A DNA stretch of 64,000 bases from Pyrus communis. Taxonomy: Eukaryota > Streptophyta > Magnoliopsida > Rosales > Rosaceae. A program made the translations under genes and the position numbers. The notes under the pieces were generated by a model that was not told the origin of the DNA, did not search any database, and saw only the letters and a program-made list of their open reading frames with translations. The stretch is from positions 25,022,428 through 25,086,427 of the forward strand of contig NC_084803.1 of NCBI RefSeq assembly GCF_963583255.1, in the 5' to 3' direction. Position 1 is the stretch's first letter; the number at the start of each line of letters is the position of its first letter. This document shows, in pieces, positions 1-11,101 of the stretch.

Positions 1-2842
1 GTTTAAGATTGCATGTGGGAGTGGTGATATGATTCTGTGTACTTGTCAGATTTTGTGTCAATGGTCACTATGAAAATTTATTTTGTGCTTCTGGAATGAC
101 CTAACTGACAAGATTGTTGCAGAACTGACACAAATACCATAACTGCTCATAAACCCACACACAACCAAAGCCGTCAAATGTCACACCCCATTAAATGTGA
201 TTGTATACCACTTGAATTTTCCTAGCAACCACAACATATCCTTAATGCAGTTATAGAAAAATGTTAAGGATTTGGACATAATTTGGAACCAACTGGTTGT
301 AAACTATACATGAACTGAATATACCTATAATAGACCGTCATATATCCGTCATGTCCATCCAGATTTTTGTTGGTGCAGATAATTTAATGACATCTAAATT
401 GATCTCCTATTAATACAAGCCAAGGACAATATAGGTCTTAACACTTACTTCGTCCACAACCATGGCAACCATAGATGTCATGGATGATTCGAGGAGTGAT
501 ACTTATTTTGATGATCCGACTGATTAAATGCCCAGGCGAAGATCAAATTCGGAAATTACTCACTATTCGTCACTACGTAACATCAAAACTGCGACAAACA
601 GAAGTCCGGCTTGGTCACGTTACAGCAAAATCTGAATGAGGCGTTGTACAATTGGCTAATTACAAATGCCAAATACATAGCCGAAAGTGTAAGTATGATG
701 AACTAGTTCTAAAAGAGAAGGAAGAAGTACATCATAGGTCAATCACTTTATGGCGACAAAGCAGCTCCAACAAGAGTGTGACTCCACTTTCTTTCATGGG
801 TTTGAAATTTTCCCTTCATATCTCCATCGTAATTGCAATGGATATGATTGGGACAACATTTTACCCTTGCACGGACATATTAAGAGATGATGGTGATTAC
901 AAGGAGCATAAGTACGTTACCGTAAGGGATATGATTGTGACTACATTTTGCGCACTTTTTTAAGTACATCGCAATGTCAAGCTTCTGTAAATGACTCAAA
1001 TGTTGTCTTCATAAGCGTTCATAAGTTGTCACAAATATTCATATACATTCATCATATGTCACAGTTTGTGTAACACAATTTTCACCATTGGTGTGACACT
1101 GAAACTGTCTAAAACAACCATGGCATAGAAAAATAATAATTCATCCCCCATCCAATTACACTTCAATGTCTACCTGCCATAGAACTTCACAACTACAACA
1201 CAATGTATCACAATCCAGCAGAAGTTTTACACCTATTTATCTAAATTCCAAATTCACAATTTCACCCAAGTCGAGTCCAAACCACCCGTTATTATGGATT
1301 CAAATCCCAGATTTATAAAAGCCCAATGAAATCAATCCTTTCACTAGCTCAAAAGTTCCCTTTCTCTACCGCACAACTACAACCCTCACCTATCCCTCTG
1401 TCCGGCAGAGACACAGCCAGTGAACAAAACAAAAATAAAATAAAAAATAAAAAAAAATAAAAGTAAAGAATTTACCGTGTCCCATTTAGTCGACCTAAAA
1501 TCAAACCCTCCCAACCTTGACTAAGTCCTTGTCTCTGCCTCTCTTTCCCGCCAAAGACAATCCTAATTTCCCCCTCTATCGCCGAGAAAAACACTCCCAG
1601 TGAGTGAAAAGTAAATTAAAGGTAAAAGATTATTGGATCGCAGTCACAACACAGCTTCAACCCAACTGGAATTGATCCTCACTCCAGCTCCATGTCTCCG
1701 CCTCTCTTTCTTTGCCTCTTCAACGCCCCAACATATCCCTCAACTTCCCACCTCCCACTTTCTCTCAGACGAGTACATACCCACCGAATAAAAATAAATA
1801 AATGTTTTAATTACACCAGGTCACAACAACCCAGTTTTACCCATGAGCTCGGCAAATTACCGCTGTCCGATTGCATCTGCATGTAAGGTGTGTTTTTAAC
1901 GTCTGCACCTTAGAAACACCTATCAACTTTTTACAATATCGTACGTAGCGACATAGTTTGACAGATTAATTAGTAGAGCACCTCCAGTTATACAGTGAAA
2001 ATAGCTAAGGACCAATCTATCATTGTTAATTATAAATGTTGTTAAAGCCACATATTTTTCTATTGCAGATGCTAATCGCTAGCATGTTGATTAGGATTAC
2101 TTGAATAATTAATGCACAATACCCAAGAATACCGATCGCGTGTATGCGCTCACTTTCTCCATCTCTTTCCTCGTTTCACTTATTTGTTAAGAAATAGATA
2201 GAGTAACCAAAAGTAACCGTGACAGGTAAGTTTTTCTGCATGGATGGTGGCATGGAGGTTTCCCTCCAATTTCATTCATTTTTGCATGGATGGTTGGACA
2301 TGAAAATCGATCTGTAAACGTATAGCACATTATATGTGAGACATATTTTTTACACCAAAAATAAAAAAGCAAGTGGATAGCAGTGTTGAATAAAAGTGTG
2401 TTGGAAAAAAGGAAGGAAACCTTAGTAGTGTTGAATAAAAGCAGGCCATCATCTTTTGGCCTCCTGAAAATACACTTTACAGCTTAGTATTTATGTAGAT
2501 CCCAAAAAAGACTACTTTCCCTGTGCTTTTTTTCTTTCATGGACTTGCACATGGTTAGTTGGAGCCATGCTTTTCGCTCCTTTCCATGGCATTTGAACTT
2601 TAAAGTTCCTTTTATTGTGATTAATTTGATCCTTTGATATTTTTTTAACTCTCATACAAATAATAATTGCTCATATATAATATTATACTCTCAATCTTGA
2701 ATACTTCCTTAATTACTGCTTGCAGATCATCGGACTTGTATATTATACGGCTCCAGATCTGTTGTTTCCAATTTCTTTATGTCTCCTATTTCTCAACATG
2801 CGTCCATCCATTTAACCTAGCCTTACTTTTAATGAAACTAAA
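1..2842. other. noncoding region, no gene supported
   Basis: This AT-rich stretch has only short open frames with no recognisable domain. The frame at 652-963 begins inside unrelated sequence and shows no family motif. A pyrimidine-rich, CCTCTCT-containing part at about 1340-1880 resembles untranslated or promoter DNA but has no adjoining gene. I see no tRNA, LTR or terminal inverted repeat here. Confidence 0.5.
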
Positions 2843-3085
2843 AATATAGAAACTAGCAGCCACCGCGTCCCCACCCACCGCGATCCCGGTAGTCCCCCAC
2901 ACCAGCAACCCAGGCAGTACCCAAAAATAGAAACTAGCAGCCACCGCGTCCCCGCCCACCCCGATCCCGGCAGTCCCACACCCCAGCAACCCAGGCAGTA
3001 CCCTAAAATAGAAACTAGCAGCCACCGCGTCCCCACCCACCCCGATCCCGGCAGTCCCACACACCAGCAACCCAGGCAGTACCCA
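2843..3085. repeat. 81-bp minisatellite, three copies
   Basis: Three head-to-tail units of 81 bp start at about 2847, 2928 and 3009; each begins TAGAAACTAGCAGCCACCGC and ends in CAGGCAGTACCC. Units differ at only a few positions. The array is GC-rich in an AT-rich setting. Because 81 is a multiple of three, two minus-strand frames stay open across it (for example 2786-3100, a 27-residue glycine/valine/alanine-rich repeat). I read that as a by-product of the period, not as a gene: there is no flanking exon or domain. Confidence 0.9.
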
Positions 3086-3259
3086 CGCCAGCCGCTCCAT
3101 TCACCAGCAGCTACCCCTGCTCTTACTTGCCGTCACCAAAAGTCTCCCCATCTACACTTGAGAGTGTCAAATAAGTGGAGCTTTGAAATTCTCCTCGATA
3201 ACAGGAGGATTTGTTAGAAAATAGGGTCTAATTACTATATTTTAGTCACATAAAAAATA

Positions 3260-3381
3260 GGAGAATTGTTATTAGCACTTTAAAAATCTCATTCTACACT
3301 CCAAACTTTCTATATTAGAAAAGAAAAATATACTTGTGAGGAGTGTATAATGAGATTTTTGGAATACCAATAACATTTCCC
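3260..3381. mobile_element. foldback MITE, about 122 bp
   Basis: The left arm starts GGAGAATTGTTATTAGCACT and the reverse complement of the right end reads GGGAAATGTTATTGGTATTC. The two arms pair over about 42 nt, continuing through AAAAATCTCATT and ACACTCC. The direct repeat AAAAATA flanks both ends (3253-3259 and 3382-3388). There is no coding capacity. The short length, near-complete inverted symmetry and flanking duplication fit a MITE; 7-8 bp would suit an hAT-type element but the A-rich flanks leave this open. Confidence 0.8.
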
Positions 3382-3690
3382 AAAAATAAATAAATTATCA
3401 TATAATTAAACACAAAACTCAATGCATACGAACAGTAATAAGTAATGCTAAATGCACATGAAAATGGATTAGAAAAACCTAAAAATCCTTGAGCCAAATG
3501 TTAGACATTTTGTCCTTGAAGACAAATTTATGCCCTACTACAACAACCACGTCCTTATAATAGTAGCATTCCAAATTACAAGACTTCAATTAACCATAAT
3601 GATGTTAAATACTCTCTCACATTGAATCCAACGAGACTCTCTAAAACTCTCTAACAATAGTGCTCTACGTATGAATATGCTAATGAAAAA

Positions 3691-3940
3691 AAGTGACTGA
3701 TAACTATATGGGACTCGCTTATTTATAATTGTTGAAGAGCTTTTTGGGAAAGTACACGTCTCAAATTAAAAGGGCTAGTGTTGCAACTATTACTTAATAG
3801 ATGCATCTAAAATCCAAAGAGAGAAACAATCTTGATGCCCTTTGGAAATTCAAATTTGGCACTTACCTTTCAAATTAGAAAGGTTATCATGGTTTTCCCC
3901 AATTAAATTTCTATTTATTTAAATAGATTATTCAAATGAT
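3691..3940 (+). repeat. dispersed 250-bp repeat, copy 1
   Basis: This segment aligns along its length with 25286-25529 in the same orientation. Shared blocks include ATGGGACTCGC/ATGGGACTCACC, ACACGTCTCAAATTA, GATGCATCT, GAGAGAAACAATCT and TTGGCACTTACC/TCGGCACTTACC. No open frame, terminal repeat or target duplication was found, so the family is unknown; it may be the end of a larger transposon. Confidence 0.8.
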
Positions 3941-4492
3941 AAATATATTTTTTATCAATCACCCGCATAAATGGAAATTAGTTCAAAACTATGCAAATAA
4001 TAATGTAGACACTAGAGAGAGATTCAATAGGAAAGTACTGCATCAGGATAGGAAGCTTTTAGCTTTAAACCTTCCATAGTGGGTTATATCAGATTTACTG
4101 GCTAATCAATGAACACGATGTCTTGAAATACTTAATTGTTTATGCAAACCAAGACAAATGTAATCGCACAATACCCTTCTAGACACCCCATGGTTGCTGG
4201 ATTGTGCTCATTTCGGCCTTGGACAATTTCTGATTTCTCATGAGTGCTCTAGAGAGTTAAGCCCTTGAGAAAATTCTCATAGGAACAATCCCATTCCACA
4301 CTCAAGATAGGTGACTTTCCATTTAGAGTATCCTGCAATACTTCAGTTGGACTTCTAAGTATTCCAAGCTATAGGAATCATTAAAAGCAAAGCTTAACTT
4401 ATCTCAATGGCAGGCAACATTGTTATCATCACGGGATATGGATAGTAGAAAGTATATCTCTGCAGTGCTACTCTGAATTGTCATAATTTAAT

Positions 4493-4647
4493 AGGAAAAC
4501 TAATGAAAAGGGCTTAAAAACTTTGAGTTTTAATGATAAGGACAAAATAAAGAGTAAAGTGAATAGTACTAGGATTGACTTTTTAATGTAAAAATATGTT
4601 TTTTTCGTTAAAGTGAACAATACCGTGGACTTTTCGTTAAAACTCCC
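4493..4647 (+). mobile_element. Mutator-type MITE with perfect 9-bp TSD
   Basis: A 155-bp element starts AGGAAAACTAATGAAAAGGG and ends CGTTAAAACTCCC; the reverse complement of the end, GGGAGTTTTAACGAAAAG, matches the start imperfectly. The 9-bp direct repeat TAATTTAAT flanks it exactly (4484-4492 and 4648-4656), which is the duplication length of Mutator elements. Its first 30 or so bases resemble the left end of the MULE at 15604. It looks like a MITE family I recall as abundant in apple and pear. Confidence 0.85.
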
Positions 4648-4656
4648 TAATTTAAT

Positions 4657-5361
4657 TGATCATTTTCAATCTAGATCTTGGGATCTCCAGTTAACTAGGT
4701 TGGGTTTCTACTGTTACTACTATAATTACAGACTTTTAACCCATTTCCCTTGATGATACAACTCACTCTCTACTCAAACCTTCAAAATTTGGATCCACTA
4801 AGCTGACTAGTCATACTATATGGCCATCACAAAACTCATCCAAGCATGGAAATTAATTTCGTTTGAAAGTAGTTGTTTCCAACGTTAAGTCCTCCAAACA
4901 TATATTAGGACTTACTAAGTAATTTGCTAGCACATTTAGGTAAAATCCCCCACATTTAAAGTATTTTTAGAAGGTCTATAACTTTTTAATGCCTTAAAAA
5001 TTCTTCATTAGGAGATAACTACAATGTCTAATGAAGTACACACTATTTATTTCTCAACAACGTCCGTTGAACTAATTAATCTCTATTTATTTGCCTTTTT
5101 TTTAGAAGCAAATTACTTTTTCTTTCTTTTTAACTAAATTTGTAATATCAAAGATAGCTAATCCACACCACAATTTTCTCACATTAAGGTTGCTTTTAAC
5201 ACTATAAAATAAATCATTCTCCATATATAAGAAAACAAGAAATTATTAAGTTAATTTATTTATCTATCTTCTCTTGTATGCCTTTACGGAGAAATACGTC
5301 TTGACACTTTGCCTATGAGCTGATCAAGTTCTTGTGGCTAGAACCCTAATTCTTTGATCAA
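4657..5361. other. noncoding spacer
   Basis: AT-rich sequence between the MITE and the next LTR element. Nothing recognisable was seen. Confidence 0.5.
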
Positions 5362-6452
5362 TGTTGATTCTAAAAATTACACAACCTACGTGGCTTCCAG
5401 GCCGAAGTAACTAAGAGCTAGCTACGTCATTTAGTGGCTTGAATATTGATGTGGGCATGCCAATTCGCTACCAAACTCAGCTGGGTGAATATCTTGAATG
5501 TGTTGGATGTGGTGAAATACATTGTTGACTTCTGAGTCGAGTGACTTTGGTCAAGGAAGGAACACTCTCGGTCTTGGATTTTATTATATGAAGACAAGGT
5601 TATGCAAATTAATGTGAGGTTGAAAAATGGCTTGGCTGTCTGTGTACCCAATTTTGAAGCTAACATGAAAGTAACACCTCATTTAGTCAAGAAGGCTAAT
5701 GAAGTGACCTCTTTCAGCGAAAGAATCAATGATTCTTCACATGCTAAGACTTGGGATAAATAATCAGCCACTGACTTGGGAGAAAGCCTGTTTATCCAAT
5801 TGGTTGAGACTCCTTAGCCAAACTGACTCTACAACTCTAACCCGTCTATCCAATCGGTCGTCTTTGCTAGTTGCTTATAGAAAACCTCACTATCAACTGG
5901 CCGTTACTCGTCTATCTAGTTAGAATTTATGCTGACGGTTGGTAAAACAGTTATTTTTCACAAAAATGTGTGAAGGATTTCGCGTAGAGCATTAATTTTA
6001 TTGAGTTGAAGATTCTTTCTACGTTGTAAATGACACACAAGACTACCGAGTTACAGAGTCCTAATTGTATTGCAATTTCTTAGCATTATTTGACAACACT
6101 TTCAATTATCTCCACCAATCCATCTTTCGCTGAAACTCTATCACAACTGAGTCTCTCCCTTTTCAACTTGAATTAAGATTCTGAACCTAGACTTTTCAGA
6201 CGATCACTTCACATCCCTATTGGTTGATCCTGATACGTTGAAACCTTTATCCAAATATCAATCATGATCTTCAAATAGTCGTACTTTGTCTAGAACTTAG
6301 CCATGCGAGACACTAATCCTGATTTTCCAGGAATCCTACCTTCCTCGGGACTCGGCTAATCTATCATTGCCTTATCGTTAGACCCAGCCTCGTAGCCTTT
6401 TTTCTAGGCTATCAACCAACTTAACTCAAATCCAGGATTTCAAGCCCAACCA
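5362..6452 (-). repeat. 3' LTR of the gag-bearing element
   Basis: About 1.09 kb, matching 9147-10258 throughout. Shared blocks include CACAAAAATGTGTGAA, TTTATCCAAATATCAATCAT and CCCTTTTCAACTTGAA. Confidence 0.85.
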
Positions 6453-7486
6453 TTACCCCTCGCTTTCGAAATCTTCGGTCACAATTATTGACTTAAGGAT
6501 TTTGAAGAAGTGATCACTGACCATCCTCCTCCGTGCATTTTTATTTATGGTCTTGATCCAAATGTTACACGTTAGTACTACGCCCGACATCAAACCTTCA
6601 CATTTGCCACCCGTTGAATTCCCGTGAAGCCCTTTCAACGTCGACTGTAAAAAAAACTCCACGCGTCAAGTTCTTTTTAAAACTAATTTGTCGAACATCT
6701 TGTCTCATTGGGCTGCGAAAATCGTGGCCAACCTTTTCAAAATCTTCGTGATTAATACATTCCCCGAGAGTTCCTCCTATTTTGAAAATCTACTCTCTTT
6801 CTCTCCGTATAAAAGCACCTCCTAATATCTCTCCATTCTTTAGGCTTCCAAAACTTTTCCAAAATTTCTTGCTCTCTGCAAATCTCTAGCTTCAAAAGTC
6901 TATTAATTCTTTCTTCAAACCAACCCAAACTCTTTCCCATTCAACAATGGCCGGCTCACAGCCTTCTCATGTTGAAATTAAGTTTCGCCTAGCTCATGGT
7001 TTTTGAACTTCGTCGTAGACTTAACTTATTGAACACCTCTTTGTTTTGAACTTTGATTGGATGTTTGAGAACTTAAATACCTTGAGCTGGACATCTTGAG
7101 GTTCTGGGATGATTCAGATGACCTTATTCGTTCAGCCAAACAATTAACTTTCGGCCTAGCATCTTTATTTCAGCCTTACATTGACTGCATAATACTATCA
7201 GCTAGTCAGACTCGATTGACTCTTGGCTTAAATGATTCTCGGTCGTCATGATGCACTGAAGCCTTATGATGAGCAAGGTTAATCTTCAATCTTGGAGCTC
7301 TGTTATGCTTAAGTATGTAAGCATTAACCATGTTGACTATTGCTATGGAAAAAAGGTTCAATGTCAACAAGAATTTGTGCTTTCTCCATGAACATGAGCT
7401 TTTCATTATCTATCCAATTCAGAATAGTAGACATTTCACACCACAAAATTGCAGTCATATACTTGTTGAAGTTGTGAAACTTGTAG

Positions 7487-7673
7487 TAGACATTTCACTC
7501 TAGTAGTTCAGCCTTTGGAATCACATGACCTATAGGTTAATTAATTTTGCTACCGAAAGTTGGTTGAAATGTAGACTTTCGATGTCTACATTTTTTCAAC
7601 TTTTGGTAGCAAAATTAATTAACCTACAGGTCATGTGATTCCAAAGGCTGAAGAACTAGAGTGAAATGTAGAC
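7487..7673. repeat. near-perfect foldback, 90-nt arms, 7-nt loop
   Basis: Bases 7487-7576 and 7584-7673 are inverted repeats with only a few mismatches, separated by TTTCGAT. The arms contain CAGCCTTTGGAATCACATGA and its complement. Transcribed on either strand, this would form a long hairpin. It lies in the interior of the gag-bearing element, and part of the loop sequence (GTAGACTTTCGATGTCT) recurs just after the right arm, as expected from an inverted duplication of element sequence. Confidence 0.9.
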
Positions 7674-7979
7674 TTTCGATGTCTTTATTGCACTTTGGCC
7701 GAAGCTATTCAAGCCTTTATATCTTTTGCATCCATATGAGACAACACCTTGCACATAAAGGGCTTATCAATAACTATTTCAGCTACATCAATGCTGACAT
7801 ATTGTGGTTGTGGTTCTTAGATCGAAAGTAAATTATGACCTGGTTTTTGTATAGAGTTCCATGCGACACTATCTTTATTGTTATTTCTTCCTTAAGCAAG
7901 GAGTCATACTATTAGACATTCTCAGCCAGCTCATACATATCTCGAAAATTCATGCTTAGGAATTTCTTTTGGCACTCAA

Positions 7980-8534
7980 TATTGATGTGGTTCTGTGCCA
8001 GCCTAACATACTCTTTCTCAGGAAAAAGAACCTTGCACCAGTTCTTTGTAATCTTAAATCAATAAATATACTCGGCATGTGATTCATCAGATGCCTGGGC
8101 CATCTTTGCCAACGTCGACATTGACACTCTTATCCCTGCTGGTTAAACTATTCATGGAATTTCCTAACCAAGTCGTCTCAGGTCTGCACTGAGTTTAATG
8201 GCAAATTGATGTACTATGAGAAAACAGCTGATGTTAGGGTGAAATTAAAATTCGTAATTTAGAGAAATCATGGTTATCATCTCCATACTAATGTAAACCT
8301 CGCAATATGATCTTGCAAAGACTGACTCGGCTTGCCTGAGAGTAGGCTAAAGTTGGGTATTTTAAACCCTCGAGGATACTCAAACTTCTCGATGGCTGGA
8401 GGATAGAGATGGATGAATTTTGGGATCACCAACCCTTTCTTTATGGCTGAATCGATCATTCTCTGAATCTCATCCATATAAACCACTATTGGATTTCCCC
8501 TCTCTTCAAATCTGGTAGGTCTATTAGGCAGCAC
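7980..8534 (-). pseudogene. gag polyprotein remnant of LTR element
   Basis: The minus frame 8534-8277 encodes a gag-like segment ending in a run similar to the conserved 'fkiPnFslfsGk...ehIarF' block of plant Ty3/gypsy gag proteins. After 8277 the frame is lost, but further gag-like pieces appear to about 7980, including one resembling the 'F...L.m.f.dmyeLa..v' region. Gag forms the virus-like particle in functional elements. Here it is broken by stops and frameshifts and its N-terminus is not recognisable. The family call is by pattern only. Confidence 0.6.
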
Positions 8535-9146
8535 TGACCTATACGGAGATTCTAATCAATTTTGGTCCCACTCAAATATCCTTCAAACTATTGAGCCAAT
8601 GGTAACCGGATTTTTTCTTAGCGAGATTAGTTCTTTTCTTATTAGGCACGGTGACATCCAGTCTGGATTGTCGAATTTAAGTGATACCATTGTGTTTCTT
8701 CATGATACTGATTTGTTGCGTCATTCTTGAGAATGAGTCCACCGAGCTCACGCTCTAAGGTAATCTCAAGTTGCCTTGTATATTCGGCAAACGTTCATCG
8801 TATGAAGAATTTAGACAGTACATTGTCTAGGGACATGATTTTATCGTTTTCTTCATCTTCTTCCTCAATTGTCCCCCCTTAAGGTCTGTGTCTCGCTGGC
8901 TTGGTAGTCATTGAAATAGTCATCATAGTTGGTCTTTAACTGCCCAGATTTATTTCAACTTTTCGCATGCAACATTGTCTTGCATGACAACAACAAGAAG
9001 CCCTTATGCCAACTCTACGTCGGATGTCAATGCTACTTGATTTGTTGATGCTTTACCCATTGTTTTTTCTTTTTACTGACATAACATGTTTTGATGGTTA
9101 TGAACTTCGTAGTTTTAGAACTTATGTCTTATAAGGGGTGCCAAAA

Positions 9147-10258
9147 TGTTAACCCTAAAATTACACACCCTACATGGCACGTAGGCTGACGTAACTAAGA
9201 GCAAACTACGTCCTTCGATGGCTTGAATGTTGATGCATACATGTCAATTCGCTATTGAACTCGGCCGAGCGAATATCTTGAATGTAGTGGATGTTGTGAA
9301 ATGCGCTCTTGACTTCTCAATCGAGCGAGACAAGGGAATGAAAATCGTTGTAAAGTTCTAAAATGACTCGTTGTTTGTGTGTTGAAATCTAAAAGTAAAC
9401 TAAAAGTAACACCTCACTTCGTCGAGAAGGCTGATGAAATGACCTCTTTCGATGAAGGAATCAAGGAGTCTTCGCCGTCTGAGACTTAGGATAAATAGTC
9501 AACCATAAACTTAGAAGAAACTACGCCTATTAAGTTGGCCGAGACTCCTAAGCCAACCTAACTTTACAACTCTGGCCAGTTTATCCAGTCCGTTGCCTTT
9601 GCTGGTTTGTTTTGAAAAACCCTATCAATCTAGTCAGTTTTTTACTGTTAGCTGTGAACATAACTAGTTTATCCAGTTGCAATTTAGGCTAATGGTTAGT
9701 AAAGCAGTTAGTTTTCACAAAAATGTGTGAAAAAGTTTCGCGTCTAGCGTTGATTTTTATGTTGAGTTGAAGGCTCTTCCTATGTTGCAAATCATCTTGT
9801 ATTTATAGGGACAAGTTACTTGACAAAAAAGATTGCCGAGTTACACAATCCTGATAGTATTGCAATTTCACCGCATTAACTAACAAACTTTGAATGATCT
9901 CCACCAATCTTTCTATCGCTGTAACTCTATCACGGCTGAGTCTTTCCCTTTTCAACTTGAACTATGATTATGAACCAAGACTTGTTATAAGATCAACTCA
10001 CATCCTTCCTGTTGATTTTGGTATGTTCAAACCTTTATCCAAATATCAATCATTATCCTCAAATAATCCTACATTGTCTAGGACTAGGCCACGCCAAACA
10101 CCAATCCTGATGTTTAAGCAATCTTACCTTACTCAAGACTCAGCCAATCCATCAATGCCTTACCATTAGGCCAAGCACGTCACCTTTGGACCGAGCCTTG
10201 CAGATCCTTTTTAGGTTGTCAGCTATTTGGCTCAAATCCAAAATTTCAGGCCCAAACA
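9147..10258 (-). repeat. 5' LTR of the gag-bearing element
   Basis: About 1.11 kb, partner of 5362-6452. Any transcript would start within it and run leftwards. The open frame at 9894-10169 (+) is just LTR sequence and is not a gene. Confidence 0.85.
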
Positions 10259-10801
10259 CAAGGACAACACCACCTTTAGTTACCTCGAAGTGAAAAACAA
10301 CATTAGTTTACTTAGGCTTCTAATTATCATAGCCAATAATCATGATCTACGGCAAAAACCCTCATTGTTATTGTTATCAAGTTATTTCCCTTTCTGGGTG
10401 TACTTATTTTGCTTTTGTCACTTATAGTTATAACGGTCTCCTAGTCCTATTTTAATAACCACCAAGGTAGATCAATTTAGTTGGTCCACTATTTCTCTAT
10501 CAAAGAAACAAGTACCACCAAATATCAAATTGCTCTGCCATGGTTATATATGGAAAAAATCGTGGCTCATGTTGTCGTCAATCTCAACCAATTGGTAGAA
10601 TAGACCATGTAATAGATTTCTAATTGAAACTTATCATGATTTTCACCTAAATCTTATTTCTCTTCAAATAGAGTTGTAACTTCAGATTGCAAAATCTGAA
10701 AGAAAACTTATATCTAAACTCCCATATATCATTCTTTGATTACTGTAGTTGAAGTCATGATGCCTTTCCAATGTTTTGCAAAAAAAAAAAAAAAAAAGCA
10801 G
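10259..10801. other. noncoding spacer with A-tract
   Basis: AT-rich, with an A-tract at about 10782-10798 next to the following LTR. No gene recognised. Confidence 0.5.
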
Positions 10802-10959
10802 TGTTAGAACCTTGTTGTACGTTTTCTACAATTGAACATAAAGACAAACTTGCGGAATATCAAACAATATTTCATTAACTGTCTATCTTCCTTTACAAGC
10901 TAGTATTTGTAGAAGTCTCTAACTATAACAACCTGTAACTAACTATTACACAATCATCA
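10802..10959 (-). repeat. 3' LTR of chromovirus-like element
   Basis: It starts (minus) TGATGATTGTG and ends near CTAACA. The polypurine tract lies at 10960-10973. Its block CAATATTTCATTAACTGTCT recurs at 14126-14150, which identifies the remnant of the other LTR. Confidence 0.75.
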
Positions 10960-11101
10960 CCCCTCCCCTTAAAATCCATACTTGGCAATGGCATAGATTA
11001 CAACAAAATTACACATAATTAAAAATAATGCTCATATCACAATTTGAAACAAGGAAACAGAAGTCAAATTCAAAATTACACAACTTTAGGAAACTTGAGC
11101 T

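Larger units (their letters stand above)
5362..10258 (-). mobile_element. degenerate gag-bearing LTR retrotransposon
   Basis: Two long direct repeats, 5362-6452 and 9147-10258, begin TGTT and end CCA/ACA and flank 2.7 kb of interior. The element reads on the minus strand: the left repeat (its 3' LTR) is bordered by a purine-rich tract (minus GAAAGCGAGGGGTAA, 6453-6467), and the right repeat (5' LTR) is bordered by a primer-site-like minus TTTTGGCACCCC (about 9135-9146). The interior holds only a broken gag, with no protease, reverse transcriptase or integrase, so it is non-autonomous. The flanking five bases (ATCAA and CAAGG) do not match, so a clean target duplication is not visible. The LTRs differ at many positions, so the insertion is old. 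Confidence 0.85.

Noticed and set aside
2786..3100. 104-codon minus frame with a 27-residue repeat
   Set aside because: It exists because the minisatellite period is a multiple of three; no domain, splice context or codon signal.
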